Assembly (NCBI RefSeq): GCF_000328665.1
Contig: NC_019977.1
Coordinates: 992,001-1,056,000 of the forward strand
Direction of reading: 5' to 3'
DNA: 64,000 nt
Source: Methanomethylovorans hollandica DSM 15978
Lineage (GTDB): Archaea; Halobacteriota; Methanosarcinia; Methanosarcinales; Methanosarcinaceae
Part shown: positions 37,903-47,210 of the stretch, one piece after another
Layout: the number at the start of each line of letters is the position of its first letter
How positions within the stretch are numbered: the stretch's first letter is position 1
Translations under genes and position numbers: made by a program
The notes under the pieces: generated by a model
What the model was told of the DNA's origin: nothing
The model's input: only the letters and a program-made list of their open reading frames with translations
Databases searched by the model: none

Positions 37903-38310
37903 ATGGTAAAACTCAATTCAGAGATGAAAAATGCATTTTCCAAAATGAGGATATTCCCGCTGGCAACGGCTTCAAAGGACGGCGTTCCGAACGTCATACC
38001 CATCGGCTTCTGTAAATTGCAGGAAGACGATGAAACTGTCTGGATAGCAGACAACTTTTTCCTGAAAACCCTTGAAAACCTTAAGGAAAACCCCAGGGTG
38101 GCCCTGTATGTATGGGGACCTGAGACCCAGGGCTGTTTCCAGATCAAAGGACCCATAGAGATAAAAACAAGTGGCGAGGATTACGAAAAAATGTACAAGA
38201 TGGTCAAGTCCATGGGTGACAGGTTCCCCGCCAGAAGCCTTGTGATCATGAAGATCACTGAAGTTTATGAGTGCGTATCCGGACCAGATGCAGGTAAAAA
38301 ACTGCTCTGA
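37903..38310 (+). CDS. pyridoxamine 5'-phosphate oxidase-like flavin-binding protein
   Basis: 135 residues, split-barrel FMN-binding fold: MRIFPLATASKDGVPNVIPIGF at the N-terminus, then a TLENLKENPRVALYVW strand. Family members bind FMN or F420 or haem; a true PNPOx role is not shown and the protein is shorter than PdxH. Lies 64 bases after pdxT with its own TATA box (TTTTATAC, about 37857-37864), an AGGTGATACT ribosome site and a GTTATC-T-GATAAC palindrome in its leader. Function in detail unknown. Confidence 0.85.
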   Translation: MVKLNSEMKNAFSKMRIFPLATASKDGVPNVIPIGFCKLQEDDETVWIADNFFLKTLENLKENPRVALYVWGPETQGCFQIKGPIEIKTSGEDYEKMYKMVKSMGDRFPARSLVIMKITEVYECVSGPDAGKKLL

Positions 38311-38315
38311 CAATT

Positions 38316-39128
38316 TTATTCCTTTTTTGGTTCAAATTCTGGAACATCCGAGACTTCCCATTCTGCTTCAAGCAAATGTTTCACAAAGGACACGAACTCC
38401 TTTCCACTTGACCAGATAGCTGTGAGCTCTTCTCTTTGACCCGAGTATTTTCGAAGATCTATCAGTACCTCTGAACCATCTATCAAAATAGCTCCACCTT
38501 TCCTTAATTGATCATTTTTCACGGAATGCAGCCTGAGTTCTGCACCGGGGATGAGTTCTGCTATATTGTTCAATTCCTTCATTGAATAAATGATCATGCG
38601 TACTTGTACACCTTCACCAATTTTGCGATTCAATTCCTTAACAAGTTGATCATAATGTTTTTCTACCACAGGATACACGCGCTCAAGATTCCTGAAAGTA
38701 GGATGAGGTGCTTCTATTATGATCTCTGATCCTGCACTGCAAACAACCTGAATCATTCTATAGCTAATGTTCTTAAGGCCATTTATGGTCCAGACGATCT
38801 CTTTCTGATGGATATTTTCTTCACTTGAGTATATATTATTGAGTTTTTCGAGAGCTAACTCTGTTTCCTGCTCGAAATCCTTTTTAATTCTCTCAATGGC
38901 TTCTTCAGGGGAAATACATTTGTAGCGCATGGGTTTTGTATGCTGCACTTCAATGATCCCACGTTGAGCAAGCTTTTTTAATACTCCATATACAGCAGAT
39001 CTTGGTATACCTGAGAACAGATGAATATCGGTGGCTGTGCCACTGCCATGTCTGGCAAGAGCTATGAATACCTTTGCTTCGTATTCAGTGAGCCCTAAGT
39101 TCCTAAGTGAGTCTATAAGTGAACGCAT
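38316..39128 (-). CDS. TrmB-family transcriptional regulator
   Basis: 270 residues. N-terminal winged helix (LRNLGLTEYEAKVFIALARHG, then SAVYGVLKKLAQRGIIEV, about 8-60), a short coiled coil (about 75-100) and a C-terminal TrmB effector-like domain (about 115-260). TrmB proteins respond to sugars or other small ligands, activating or repressing. It lies directly downstream of the RND-exporter operon on the same strand (39-base gap after 39168), so it may be its regulator or be co-transcribed. Ligand unknown. Confidence 0.87.
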   Translation of the reverse strand: MRSLIDSLRNLGLTEYEAKVFIALARHGSGTATDIHLFSGIPRSAVYGVLKKLAQRGIIEVQHTKPMRYKCISPEEAIERIKKDFEQETELALEKLNNIYSSEENIHQKEIVWTINGLKNISYRMIQVVCSAGSEIIIEAPHPTFRNLERVYPVVEKHYDQLVKELNRKIGEGVQVRMIIYSMKELNNIAELIPGAELRLHSVKNDQLRKGGAILIDGSEVLIDLRKYSGQREELTAIWSSGKEFVSFVKHLLEAEWEVSDVPEFEPKKE

Positions 39129-39167
39129 GAACCTGTATCCGTATATGAATAGCCGGAAAGAGGGATC

Positions 39168-40253
39168 TCATTTTTTATCCGTCTTTACTTCTTTCTGTTT
39201 TCTGTAGATGAAGAAAACGCCTACTGCAATGATCACTATAGCAATTACCACGAAAAGTCCCGTGTAATTTGACAGCGATTCACCAAAAGATCTCGCAGGC
39301 TGTGCTTCAGTTTTTATCTTTATGGTATCCGATATATGGCTGTGCCCATCCTCATCTTCATATTTTATCTCACTGTTGATGGAATAAGCTTTGGCAACTG
39401 CCATTTCATCAACCTTCAGCTTAAATAACGCTTCTGCAGTCTCTCCGGGTGCCAGTGTACCCAGGAAGGCCTGGTCATCTGTGGTACTGAACGGATCGTC
39501 CACACTGATCCTGACCGTGGCATCTTTTGCTGTCATCTCGCCTGTGTTCTTGTAAGTAACACGCAGCATGCCATCGGCATCTGCATATAGTGTACCTGTG
39601 ACGTTGACCACTTCGAAATAAGCCTCATTACCCACCTTTATGTCTATCGTCTGGTTCTGCTGACCCACCGAATACCAGAGTCCTACTTCCATATTGGTGA
39701 TACCCAGATCTGTTTCATCATCACCGCTGATCTGCACGTCCTGCTGATACCCATAGTACAGCTGCAGTTCCAAGGGATAAACACCAGCTGGAGCATTCTT
39801 GGAGATCTCAATGTTGAACTCGACAGGATTTTCGGTTTGTTCTCCCGAGGGAAGAGAACCTGCTTCCTGGGGTCCGGATTTCACCTTTATGTAGGGATTA
39901 TCGGAGGTAAGGACAGATACTATTCCGATAGCAGTTGTCCGCTGAGCTTCATAGTTCATCTCTGTCATCTGTATCTTATGTTCCAGATCGTCAAGGCTCT
40001 TCCTGCGAACTCCATCCTCAAACCCTGTGATCACACCTTTGTTCATAAGATTGAGATCTATTGTCACTGTGTCCCCCCGGTAATACTCATTGTCACCTAC
40101 CAGGGTAGCAGTTACGTTTGGTCCTCCGTAGACTACATAGTAATTATCGTCGAAGTTGAAGAATTCCGGTAATTGTGCATATGCAGGTGTTGTAATACAA
40201 ACTACCAGAAATAGAAATGCTATGGCATTGATCACATTTTTCAGGCTGTTCAT
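39168..40253 (-). CDS. secreted, membrane-anchored beta-domain protein, RND partner (copy 2)
   Basis: 361 residues: signal peptide (about 1-26, ending TPAYAQ), an extracytoplasmic region of beta-sandwich character with NEW3/COG1361-like features (AGVYPLELQLYYGYQQDV, and VTYKNTGEMTAKDATVRI), one C-terminal membrane span (about 330-350) and a basic tail. It is a paralogue of the gene before it (shared SKNAPAGVYxLxLxLxYxY). Overlaps that gene by 4 bases (ATGA), third in the RND operon. I infer an extracytoplasmic accessory, anchored at the C-terminus; actual role unknown. Confidence 0.8.
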   Translation of the reverse strand: MNSLKNVINAIAFLFLVVCITTPAYAQLPEFFNFDDNYYVVYGGPNVTATLVGDNEYYRGDTVTIDLNLMNKGVITGFEDGVRRKSLDDLEHKIQMTEMNYEAQRTTAIGIVSVLTSDNPYIKVKSGPQEAGSLPSGEQTENPVEFNIEISKNAPAGVYPLELQLYYGYQQDVQISGDDETDLGITNMEVGLWYSVGQQNQTIDIKVGNEAYFEVVNVTGTLYADADGMLRVTYKNTGEMTAKDATVRISVDDPFSTTDDQAFLGTLAPGETAEALFKLKVDEMAVAKAYSINSEIKYEDEDGHSHISDTIKIKTEAQPARSFGESLSNYTGLFVVIAIVIIAVGVFFIYRKQKEVKTDKK

Positions 40254-41365
40254 TCTATCCCTCTGTTCTTTTGGTTCATGCTCCTTAATACATTCTTAAA
40301 TATCAGCACTATCAATGTAATGGCTATCCCGGCAATTGCAATGCCGGTTATGTTCAATTTGTCTTCAGCAGGTGCTACTGTTACATTTACTTTCATATTG
40401 CTCGAATATGCGATCTCATCATCTGTATCGATATATTTGACCTCACTGTCCAATCCATATGTTTTTATCACGGCTGCACGCTGCGCAGAGATATCAAAAG
40501 ATGCTGTTTTACTGAGACCCGGGGCAATGGTGCCAAGGGGTTGCATGGATCTGTCACAAGAGAAAGGTTTTATGGCAACTATCCTGGCAACAGCATCTGT
40601 AGCGGGAAGCTCCCCGGTATTCGTGTAGGTGACATTAATAGCACTGGTACCACCTGCTATGATCTGCCCGGAAACCTCAGTGACAGCTAACATGGGTTGT
40701 GGTCCTATGACAATAGGGATCGTAAGGGTCTTGTTGGCAGTCTGATAAAAGGCTGCATGATCCTTGTCAGGTAGACCCACGGCAGTTGTAATGCCCGCAG
40801 TCATTCGTATGTCTTTTTTGTACTCATATATTAGAGGTAGATCCAGCATATACACACCAGCAGGTGCGTTTTTTGAAACTTTCAGCGTAAATACGAGGGG
40901 GTCATCGGGCAATTGTCCCGGAAATACCTCTTCAAGGGTCTGACTGCTCGTAGTCGGGTCAACGTCTATATATTCGGAATTGCTCACCAGTGTAGCTTTC
41001 ACCCCATAGGCAACAGTGCGAAGAGATTCATATTCGAGTTCCTTGATAGCAAGAGCCTGTTTAGTCTCAGAAGTACCTACACCCTGTGCACTCTTTGCAC
41101 CGTATAGTACTCCTCTGTTGGAAATTACAATCCTTATATCTCTTGTTTCCCCTCTTTCCAGTTCCGTATCCCCAAGCACCGAAGCATAAAGATCCGGTTC
41201 TCCGTATCCGGTGTAAAAATTGATCGTGTGCTCGGATGCAGCCGGCAGGAATTCCTTTGCAGAAGCGGGGTGCATATCTATGATTGGGAACATTCCAAGC
41301 ACAAACATAACTGCCAGAATGAGAGTCAAATGTGTGAAAATCTTTATTCTTAATGTGCTTTTCAT
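40250..41365 (-). CDS. secreted, membrane-anchored beta-domain protein, RND partner (copy 1)
   Basis: 371 residues: N-terminal signal/anchor (about 8-36), extracytoplasmic domain with VSKNAPAGVYMLDLPLIYEY and the COG1361-like INVTYTNTGELPATDAVARI, followed by a TM span (about 340-362) and a short basic end. Aligns along its whole length with the next gene, so the pair arose by duplication. Translationally coupled on both sides (ATGA overlaps). Because archaea of this type have only one membrane plus an S-layer, it cannot be a classic outer-membrane-linked adaptor. Confidence 0.8.
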   Translation of the reverse strand: MKSTLRIKIFTHLTLILAVMFVLGMFPIIDMHPASAKEFLPAASEHTINFYTGYGEPDLYASVLGDTELERGETRDIRIVISNRGVLYGAKSAQGVGTSETKQALAIKELEYESLRTVAYGVKATLVSNSEYIDVDPTTSSQTLEEVFPGQLPDDPLVFTLKVSKNAPAGVYMLDLPLIYEYKKDIRMTAGITTAVGLPDKDHAAFYQTANKTLTIPIVIGPQPMLAVTEVSGQIIAGGTSAINVTYTNTGELPATDAVARIVAIKPFSCDRSMQPLGTIAPGLSKTASFDISAQRAAVIKTYGLDSEVKYIDTDDEIAYSSNMKVNVTVAPAEDKLNITGIAIAGIAITLIVLIFKNVLRSMNQKNRGIE

Positions 41366-43698
41366 GTGGAGCTAACCTCCATTACCCTGGAATGGTTATC
41401 ATTCATGCTTTTCATTTTTTTCTTCAATATCCTCTCTTCTCTGTGCTTGTCCAGCAGGACCAGAACAGGCGGGAACACAACGAATGTAGCGAACAGCGCT
41501 AACGTTACATCGATGACAGTAATGTAACCAAAATTGCTGGTCATACTAAAAGGGGAAGCTATCAATGCTGCAAAACCAAAGACTGTGGTAAGCCCTGAAC
41601 TTACGATGGCTTTGCCCATCTTTACACTTGCTTCGTGCATTGCTTCTTCGGGAGAGGCACCTTTGTCCTTCTCTTCAAAATATCTCTCCATCATAAGGAT
41701 AGCATATTCCGAACCTACTCCAAGGATAAGTGCACCAAGGGTTGCTGTCATGGGAGTGTACTCAAGACCAGTGTAGTACATGATGCCACCGGACCAACCT
41801 ACAACTATTAACATCGTAATGACCGGAGTGAAAGCTTTCAGATAATCTCTGTAGATGGCCAGCAGTCCTATGAATACAAAAACTATTCCCAGCATTGTCA
41901 TCAGCATGCGTCCTGAGGTGAGTGCACCTATCACCTCAAAGAATACCACAGAGCCTCCGGTGATAGTAACAGTGTCCCCCGGAGGTGGTGCTAACCATTT
42001 AAGGTCCTCTTTGACGGTATTTGAAAGATCTGCTATGCCTTCAAGTCCCAAATCATTCATGGCATTGCCAATGTTCAGATTGAGCACCATTATATTTCCA
42101 TCATGGATGTACTGTTGTTTCTGGATATCTGGCATCTGTGCATAGATATGTTTCACTTCTTCGGCAGTGCCCGGGATCTCGCCTCCGTTCATTTCCTTTA
42201 CGATGGACACTATACTGCTGGATCCATAGATGTGGGATCTGCCTTCAACTTCATGCTTTGAAAAATCGTCCACCCATTGCAGAAGAGCCGGATCTGCATT
42301 GTTGTCAGTTTTGATTATCAGATTGAGTTCTTCACTGCCACCCAGGATACTACCCAAAAGTTTCAGATCCAGTAAAGCTGGCATATCCTGAGGAACGAAT
42401 GTCTGCACATCTGTTTGCAGGGGCACCATGGTATCTACATACATGCCTCCCAGGCAGGTCAAACTTGCAACTATCAGAATGAGCCAGGGATACTTCAATG
42501 TGAAAGCGGTGATCCTTCCAAGTATACGATCAAGCATATCAGGCTGTGTGGTGCTGACACTATGATAGTTCTTTCTGGAGTTATTAGCATTCTTCAATTT
42601 TTTCTTGGTGTCTGCACGGTGCAGGTAATAGATCACTGTCACTCCCACAAAAAGAGATGACATAAAACACATCACTATACCGATGAGCAAAAGTTTTCCA
42701 AAATCCTGTATCATTGGCACCGGAGATGTAAAAAGGGACACGAATCCCAGTGCTGTTATTATCAAAGCTATCAGCACTGCAGGACCAATATGTTTGATGG
42801 TTTCCACCACGGCCTCTGCAGCATCTTCACCTTTACCAAGTTCTTCCTCTATGCGGTTATGGAACTGGATGGCATAATCTATCCCAAGGCCGATTAGCAC
42901 AGGGAAAGCTGCCATGGACACCATCGTCATGGGAATCTCTAAAAATCCCATTGCACCAAAGGTGAATATAATGCCTAGCAGCACAATAGGTAACGGAAGT
43001 AATCGCCATCTGACATGTCCAAATACCATGTACAGCACTACCATCATCAGTATGGCTGATATGCCAAGCAGAGGACCCATACTTGAATTCATCTCATCGT
43101 TGAGCGCAATGTTGAAAGCAGGATCCCCGGTGATTATTATACTATAATCCGGGGGAAACTCAGCAAATGCAACAGATGCTTCAGTTTCCTTTAAAATTTC
43201 TTGCTGCGTCTGGTCTGTTGCACTACCTTCTATTACCACTGACATGAATGCATGAGTATTATCCGGCATGAGGGCTGACGGCATATATGAAGCTACGATG
43301 TCCTTTATTATCGTTTCATCATCCGGTATTTCGGAATTTCCGGTCATTTTAGAGTTGGCTTCTTTTATTACTGTGGAAGGAGAAATTACTTCAATAACAC
43401 CCGGTATGCCCTGAGCTGACATGTGGGATCTGTCAAGGGCTTTCAGTAGATCCGGATTTGTGATGTCTTTACCCTCGACCATTACAACTATGGACTGGGT
43501 ACTGAAGAGCTTCAGGTACAAATGGTCGAAGTCCTGATATAGCTTTGAGGTCTTTTCCACGAAAGTATCGGTTCCTGAACTCATTTCAATGAGCTGGGCA
43601 CCCTGCAGGGAGAGAACAACTAAAAGCAGTGCAATAAGTAAAATAGCCACAGAGTTGTCCTCAATAATAATCCCAAGTTTTTCAAATATGTCTTTTAT
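41362..43698 (-). CDS. RND superfamily exporter, HAE3/MMPL type
   Basis: About 778 residues. Twelve predicted spans in the RND plan: span 1, large extracytoplasmic loop, spans 2-6, then a second copy. First half has GLGIDYAIQFHNRIEEELG, second half GVGSEYAILMMERYFEE, the acidic span-4 motifs of the HAE3/MMPL group. Proton-driven export of hydrophobic or amphiphilic compounds (lipids, hopanoids in relatives) is the family role. The first GTG (43650) falls inside conserved sequence; upstream residues KDIFEKLGIIIEDNS match N-termini of relatives, so the start is probably ATA 43698 (or ATT 43701) behind GAGGTG. First gene of the operon with two paralogous partners. Confidence 0.87.
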   Translation of the reverse strand: MKDIFEKLGIIIEDNSVAILLIALLLVVLSLQGAQLIEMSSGTDTFVEKTSKLYQDFDHLYLKLFSTQSIVVMVEGKDITNPDLLKALDRSHMSAQGIPGVIEVISPSTVIKEANSKMTGNSEIPDDETIIKDIVASYMPSALMPDNTHAFMSVVIEGSATDQTQQEILKETEASVAFAEFPPDYSIIITGDPAFNIALNDEMNSSMGPLLGISAILMMVVLYMVFGHVRWRLLPLPIVLLGIIFTFGAMGFLEIPMTMVSMAAFPVLIGLGIDYAIQFHNRIEEELGKGEDAAEAVVETIKHIGPAVLIALIITALGFVSLFTSPVPMIQDFGKLLLIGIVMCFMSSLFVGVTVIYYLHRADTKKKLKNANNSRKNYHSVSTTQPDMLDRILGRITAFTLKYPWLILIVASLTCLGGMYVDTMVPLQTDVQTFVPQDMPALLDLKLLGSILGGSEELNLIIKTDNNADPALLQWVDDFSKHEVEGRSHIYGSSSIVSIVKEMNGGEIPGTAEEVKHIYAQMPDIQKQQYIHDGNIMVLNLNIGNAMNDLGLEGIADLSNTVKEDLKWLAPPPGDTVTITGGSVVFFEVIGALTSGRMLMTMLGIVFVFIGLLAIYRDYLKAFTPVITMLIVVGWSGGIMYYTGLEYTPMTATLGALILGVGSEYAILMMERYFEEKDKGASPEEAMHEASVKMGKAIVSSGLTTVFGFAALIASPFSMTSNFGYITVIDVTLALFATFVVFPPVLVLLDKHREERILKKKMKSMNDNHSRVMEVSST

Positions 43699-44048
43699 AA
43701 TGACACCTCTAAACTGTTGCAGCTTTCTGTCCGAATATGGGCGTATATATGTGACTGATATTTATAGTTTTTTAAAAATTACAATTTTGTTGTTATTTTA
43801 ATAACAACCAATTATCATGACAAATTGTTACGCATAATTCTCTGTACATCTGCATCTTTTTGATCTTCAAATTATATTTTACAGTATTCAGCTACACTGC
43901 GCAGTTAGTCGAGGTACTCGTTGGCCTTGCCAGAAATATGCAAAGCTCATTAGATATAAGAGGACTCTACTATCTACTAATTCTAATTATAATGAGGTGC
44001 TTGTCTTTCCGGATCTTTTTTAGACGAGCTATTAAACCACTTTTACTT
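43699..44048. other. 350-base AT-rich spacer upstream of the RND operon
   Basis: Contains the minus-strand promoter of the RND operon (TATA box ACTATAAATA, about 43757-43767) and the palindrome at 43789-43808. The plus-strand frame 43860-44087 is Leu/Ile-rich but has no ribosome site and I do not regard it as a gene. Nothing else seen. Confidence 0.45.
43789..43808. promoter_or_regulatory. 20-bp palindrome upstream of the RND operon promoter
   Basis: GTTGTTATT (43789-43797), TT, AATAACAAC (43800-43808): perfect arms of 9 bases. It is 20-odd bases upstream of the RND operon TATA box, the usual position of an activator site. The TrmB-type regulator at the operon's end is a candidate binder (inference). 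Confidence 0.5.
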
Positions 44049-44585
44049 TTATTTCACATTATTTGCAGTATTGTGCAAAGCACCTGAGTACATTTTAAAA
44101 GCTATCTGGTTGTAACACACCAGGATTACTTCATCAATAGTTTTCACTTCAGTGAGGAAATCCCACACGGACCGAACAGCGATGCCCGCAGCCCTCTCTA
44201 CAGGAAAACCATAAGCACCTATGCTTATTCCCGGAAATGCGATCGATCCTATGTCATATTGGTGTGCAAGTTCCAGAGAGCTCTGATATGCACGGTAAAG
44301 CATTTTTTCCTCTCCGTGCATGCCTCCTTTCCATACGGGTCCTACAGTGTGTATCACCCATTTTGCAGGCAGGCTGTACCCTTTGGTGATCCTCGCCTCT
44401 CCTGTGGGACATCCTCCAAGCTTACGGCATTCCTCAAGCAGTTTGGGACCTGCTGCCCGGTGGATCGCTCCGTCCACTCCTTCTCCGCCAAGCAAAGAAT
44501 TGTTAGCTGCATTAACGATGGCATCGACATGCTGTGTCACGATGTCATCCATTATGACAGATATCCTTTCAGCTACTTCCGTCAC
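44049..44585 (-). CDS. macro-domain protein, O-acetyl-ADP-ribose deacetylase-like
   Basis: 178 residues from GTG 44585, which follows AAGGAG by 9 bases; the TTG/ATG-like starts upstream to 44687 add 34 residues with no similarity. MacroD/YmdB-type signatures: [22 protein letters not shown] (Asn and Asp for hydrolysis), [21 protein letters not shown] and the [12 protein letters not shown] loop. Removes ADP-ribose from proteins or hydrolyses O-acetyl-ADP-ribose. Divergent from pepD. Good family fit; physiological target unknown. Confidence 0.9.
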   Translation of the reverse strand: MTEVAERISVIMDDIVTQHVDAIVNAANNSLLGGEGVDGAIHRAAGPKLLEECRKLGGCPTGEARITKGYSLPAKWVIHTVGPVWKGGMHGEEKMLYRAYQSSLELAHQYDIGSIAFPGISIGAYGFPVERAAGIAVRSVWDFLTEVKTIDEVILVCYNQIAFKMYSGALHNTANNVK

Positions 44586-44697
44586 TTTGATGCTCCTTGT
44601 ACTTTGAATACGTTTTAGATCTCTGTGGATATAAATCCTGAGCCATCCGGATGATGGATATGTACAATAAAATACTAATAAAGACAATTATCACTGC

Positions 44698-46179
44698 ATG
44701 GACCAGCGTACACAAAGTATACTCTCGTTATTCGAAGTGATAAGTAGCATTCCACGGAGTTCCAAACATGAGGAGCGCATAGCCAGCTGGCTTAAGGAAT
44801 GGGCTTTATCCCACCGACTTAGCTTCAAGTCCGACAGTGTGAATAATGTAATGATAACTGTCCCTCCTTCTGTGGGGTATGAGAGCTCCCCCACGGTGGT
44901 CATCCAGGGCCATATGGATATGGTATGTGAGAAAGCAGAGTCCTCTCCTCACGATTTCAGCTGCGATCCCATTAAGCTTATCTATGATGGGGATTGGCTG
45001 CGGGCAGATGGCACTACCCTGGGGGCGGACAATGGCATTGCTCTGGCTATGGCACTTGAACTTGCACAGGATCCTGGCATTAAGCATCCTCCTCTGGAAT
45101 TGCTTTTTACTGTGGACGAGGAGACATCCATGCAGGGTGCCAGTGCCCTTGCTCCAGACTTAATTTCCGGACAGGTCTTCCTCAATCTCGATTCCGAAGA
45201 AGAAGGAGTATTCATTGCAGGTTGTGCAGGTGGTGTTACCACCAACATTGAAATGGAACTGGAGTGTGTGCCTGTTCCTGATTCGTATGGCATATGTAAG
45301 CTAGTTGCCGAAGGCATGGCTGGCGGTCATTCCGGTGTGGATATCCATGAAAAAAGGGCCAATTCCAATAAAGTGCTTGCAGCTGCCATTGACAGGCTGA
45401 TGCGTTTCAAGGATGCACATCTCAAGGACACGCATTTTAAGGACCCTGGTATACTTCTGATATCTGCAGATGGGGGTAAGGCACACAATGCCATTCCCAG
45501 ATACTCGCAGGCTATCCTGGCTTATCCTGTCGATAGTCTGCCGCAGATGGAATCGACCATTGCACAACTGGAAAGTGAATTGCGCCCAGAGTATGCTGAA
45601 AGAGAGCCGGGATTAACCCTGCGGCTTGAAAAGGTACACAAGGATGATACATATAAGGCAATTGCCCCCGAAATTACAATGAAGCTCTTGGGCCTTTTGC
45701 TGGATCTGCCTTGTGGCATCGTTTCCATCTCATCTGCCATGCCGGACTGTGTGGAAACATCCTGCAACCTTGCAGTGATCAAAACTGCACAGGATAAGAT
45801 CACCATTATCACAAGCCAGAGGAGTTCCGATATGGTCAGGCTTGGGGAGCTTACCGGCCGAATAGGCTCAATGGGTGGATCAGTGGGGGGAGCGGTACAT
45901 AACAGCGAAGGCTATCCTGCATGGAAGCCGGATATGGCTTCGCCTTTGCTGCGAAAATGTGAAGATGTCTATGAGTCTACCTTTGGAGAAAAGCCGGAAG
46001 TAGAGGTCATTCATGCCGGTCTTGAATGTGCAGTCATCGGGTCTAAGTTCATGGATCTGGATATGGTCTCGTTCGGACCTACCATAAAGAACCCCCATTC
46101 ACCCGATGAGCGGCTTTATATCCCTTCAGTCTCACGGACATGGGAGTTCCTTGTAGCACTGCTTGCTTCTTTCAGGTGA
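44698..46179 (+). CDS. pepD: beta-Ala-His dipeptidase / aminoacyl-histidine dipeptidase (M20C)
   Basis: 493 residues. Zinc ligands and catalytic residues of the M20C family: GHMDMV, GADNGIALAMALEL, TVDEETSMQGA, LNLDSEEEG and AGGHSGVDI. Cytosolic nonspecific dipeptidase acting on Xaa-His and other dipeptides. The ATG has no visible ribosome site and a TATA-like element is close (TAAAATACTAAT), so the transcript could be leaderless. Monocistronic; ends TGA. Confidence 0.95.
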   Translation: MDQRTQSILSLFEVISSIPRSSKHEERIASWLKEWALSHRLSFKSDSVNNVMITVPPSVGYESSPTVVIQGHMDMVCEKAESSPHDFSCDPIKLIYDGDWLRADGTTLGADNGIALAMALELAQDPGIKHPPLELLFTVDEETSMQGASALAPDLISGQVFLNLDSEEEGVFIAGCAGGVTTNIEMELECVPVPDSYGICKLVAEGMAGGHSGVDIHEKRANSNKVLAAAIDRLMRFKDAHLKDTHFKDPGILLISADGGKAHNAIPRYSQAILAYPVDSLPQMESTIAQLESELRPEYAEREPGLTLRLEKVHKDDTYKAIAPEITMKLLGLLLDLPCGIVSISSAMPDCVETSCNLAVIKTAQDKITIITSQRSSDMVRLGELTGRIGSMGGSVGGAVHNSEGYPAWKPDMASPLLRKCEDVYESTFGEKPEVEVIHAGLECAVIGSKFMDLDMVSFGPTIKNPHSPDERLYIPSVSRTWEFLVALLASFR

Positions 46180-46231
46180 TATTTTATACTTGCTCATAAC
46201 AAATATGATTAAAGATTAAAGAGGGGAGTCT

Positions 46232-47206
46232 ATGAAACAATTTCCAAAACCTATAGTGGTAGTCAGCAGATGTCTGGAATTCGATAAGGTACGGTATGAT
46301 GGCCAGGTGATACATTCTCGCATTGTCAGGGATCTGGAGCCTTTTGTGGATTTCGTTAAAGTGTGCCCGGAAGTGGAGATCGGGCTCGGTGTGCCGCGGG
46401 AGACCATCCGGATAGTGCGCAAGGACGGCTCTTACAGGCTTGTTCAGCCAGCCACCGGTGAAGATCTCACGGATAGGATGAACTCTTTTACCGAGGGTTT
46501 CATAAAGGATTTGCAGGAAGTGGATGGTTTTATATTCAAGTCCAAATCCCCGACCATAGGTCTTCGCAACATCAAAATATATGCAGGTGCAGAGAACGCA
46601 CCTGTGGTGGAAAGGGGCACTGGTTTCTTTGCAGGTAAACTGCTGGAAAATTATCCGGGCTATCCGCTGGAAGAAGATGACAGGCTGCGCAATACCAGGA
46701 TAAGGCAGCATTATCTCACTCACCTGTATACATTTGCAGATCTGCGAAAGCTCAGGAAGTCTGCAAGCCTTAAGGATGTGCAGGATTTCCTGAAAAGGAA
46801 CGAATTCCTTTTCCTGGCCTATAACAGGGATATACAGAAAAAGATGTTCGCACTGGTGCAGGATGGCTCGAAACCCATCGGCAATATACTGGGAGAACTT
46901 GAGTCTCTACTTAAACAATTGATGGTGAGTGCACCGGACCATGAGGCGAACATTGAGGCTGCAAGGGCAATGTTCCAGTCGGTGGCTACTGATGTCTCTG
47001 AAAAGGAAAAGCAGTTCTTTGAGGCTGTGCTTGGCCGTTATGAACAGAACAAAATATGTTTCAGCACGGTTCTGGAATTGCTGAAACTGCAGTTGCTTAT
47101 GTCTGGCAAGGACCCTGCATATCATTCGTTTATATTGCCATATCCCGAAGAGCTTATAATGGAAGTGGATGAGGACAGGGACAAGGACTTCTGGAAGCAG
47201 AGCTGA
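46232..47206 (+). CDS. DUF523/DUF1722 (YbgA-like) domain protein
   Basis: 324 residues. N-terminal DUF523 (about 6-150: PIVVVSRCLEFDKVRYDG, VCPEVEIGLGVPRETIRIV, GFIFKSKSPTIGLR) and C-terminal DUF1722/YbgA helical domain (about 185-310, YTFADLRKLRKSASLKDVQD). The same two-domain protein occurs in bacteria next to photolyase or DNA-repair genes; DUF523 has conserved Cys and may bind a metal or Fe-S cluster. Function unestablished. Precedes the Fe-S oxidoreductase by 4 bases, so co-transcribed. Confidence 0.88.
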   Translation: MKQFPKPIVVVSRCLEFDKVRYDGQVIHSRIVRDLEPFVDFVKVCPEVEIGLGVPRETIRIVRKDGSYRLVQPATGEDLTDRMNSFTEGFIKDLQEVDGFIFKSKSPTIGLRNIKIYAGAENAPVVERGTGFFAGKLLENYPGYPLEEDDRLRNTRIRQHYLTHLYTFADLRKLRKSASLKDVQDFLKRNEFLFLAYNRDIQKKMFALVQDGSKPIGNILGELESLLKQLMVSAPDHEANIEAARAMFQSVATDVSEKEKQFFEAVLGRYEQNKICFSTVLELLKLQLLMSGKDPAYHSFILPYPEELIMEVDEDRDKDFWKQS

Positions 47207-47210
47207 TCTC

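Noticed and set aside
37903-38310. True pyridoxamine phosphate oxidase (PdxH) in the PLP operon
   Set aside because: The protein is only a short split-barrel, has its own promoter, and organisms with PdxST do not need PdxH for de novo synthesis; a general flavin-binding role is safer.
43860-44087. 75-residue Leu/Ile-rich plus-strand ORF
   Set aside because: No ribosome site, low-complexity hydrophobic composition in an AT-rich spacer, and it overlaps the end of the macro-domain gene.
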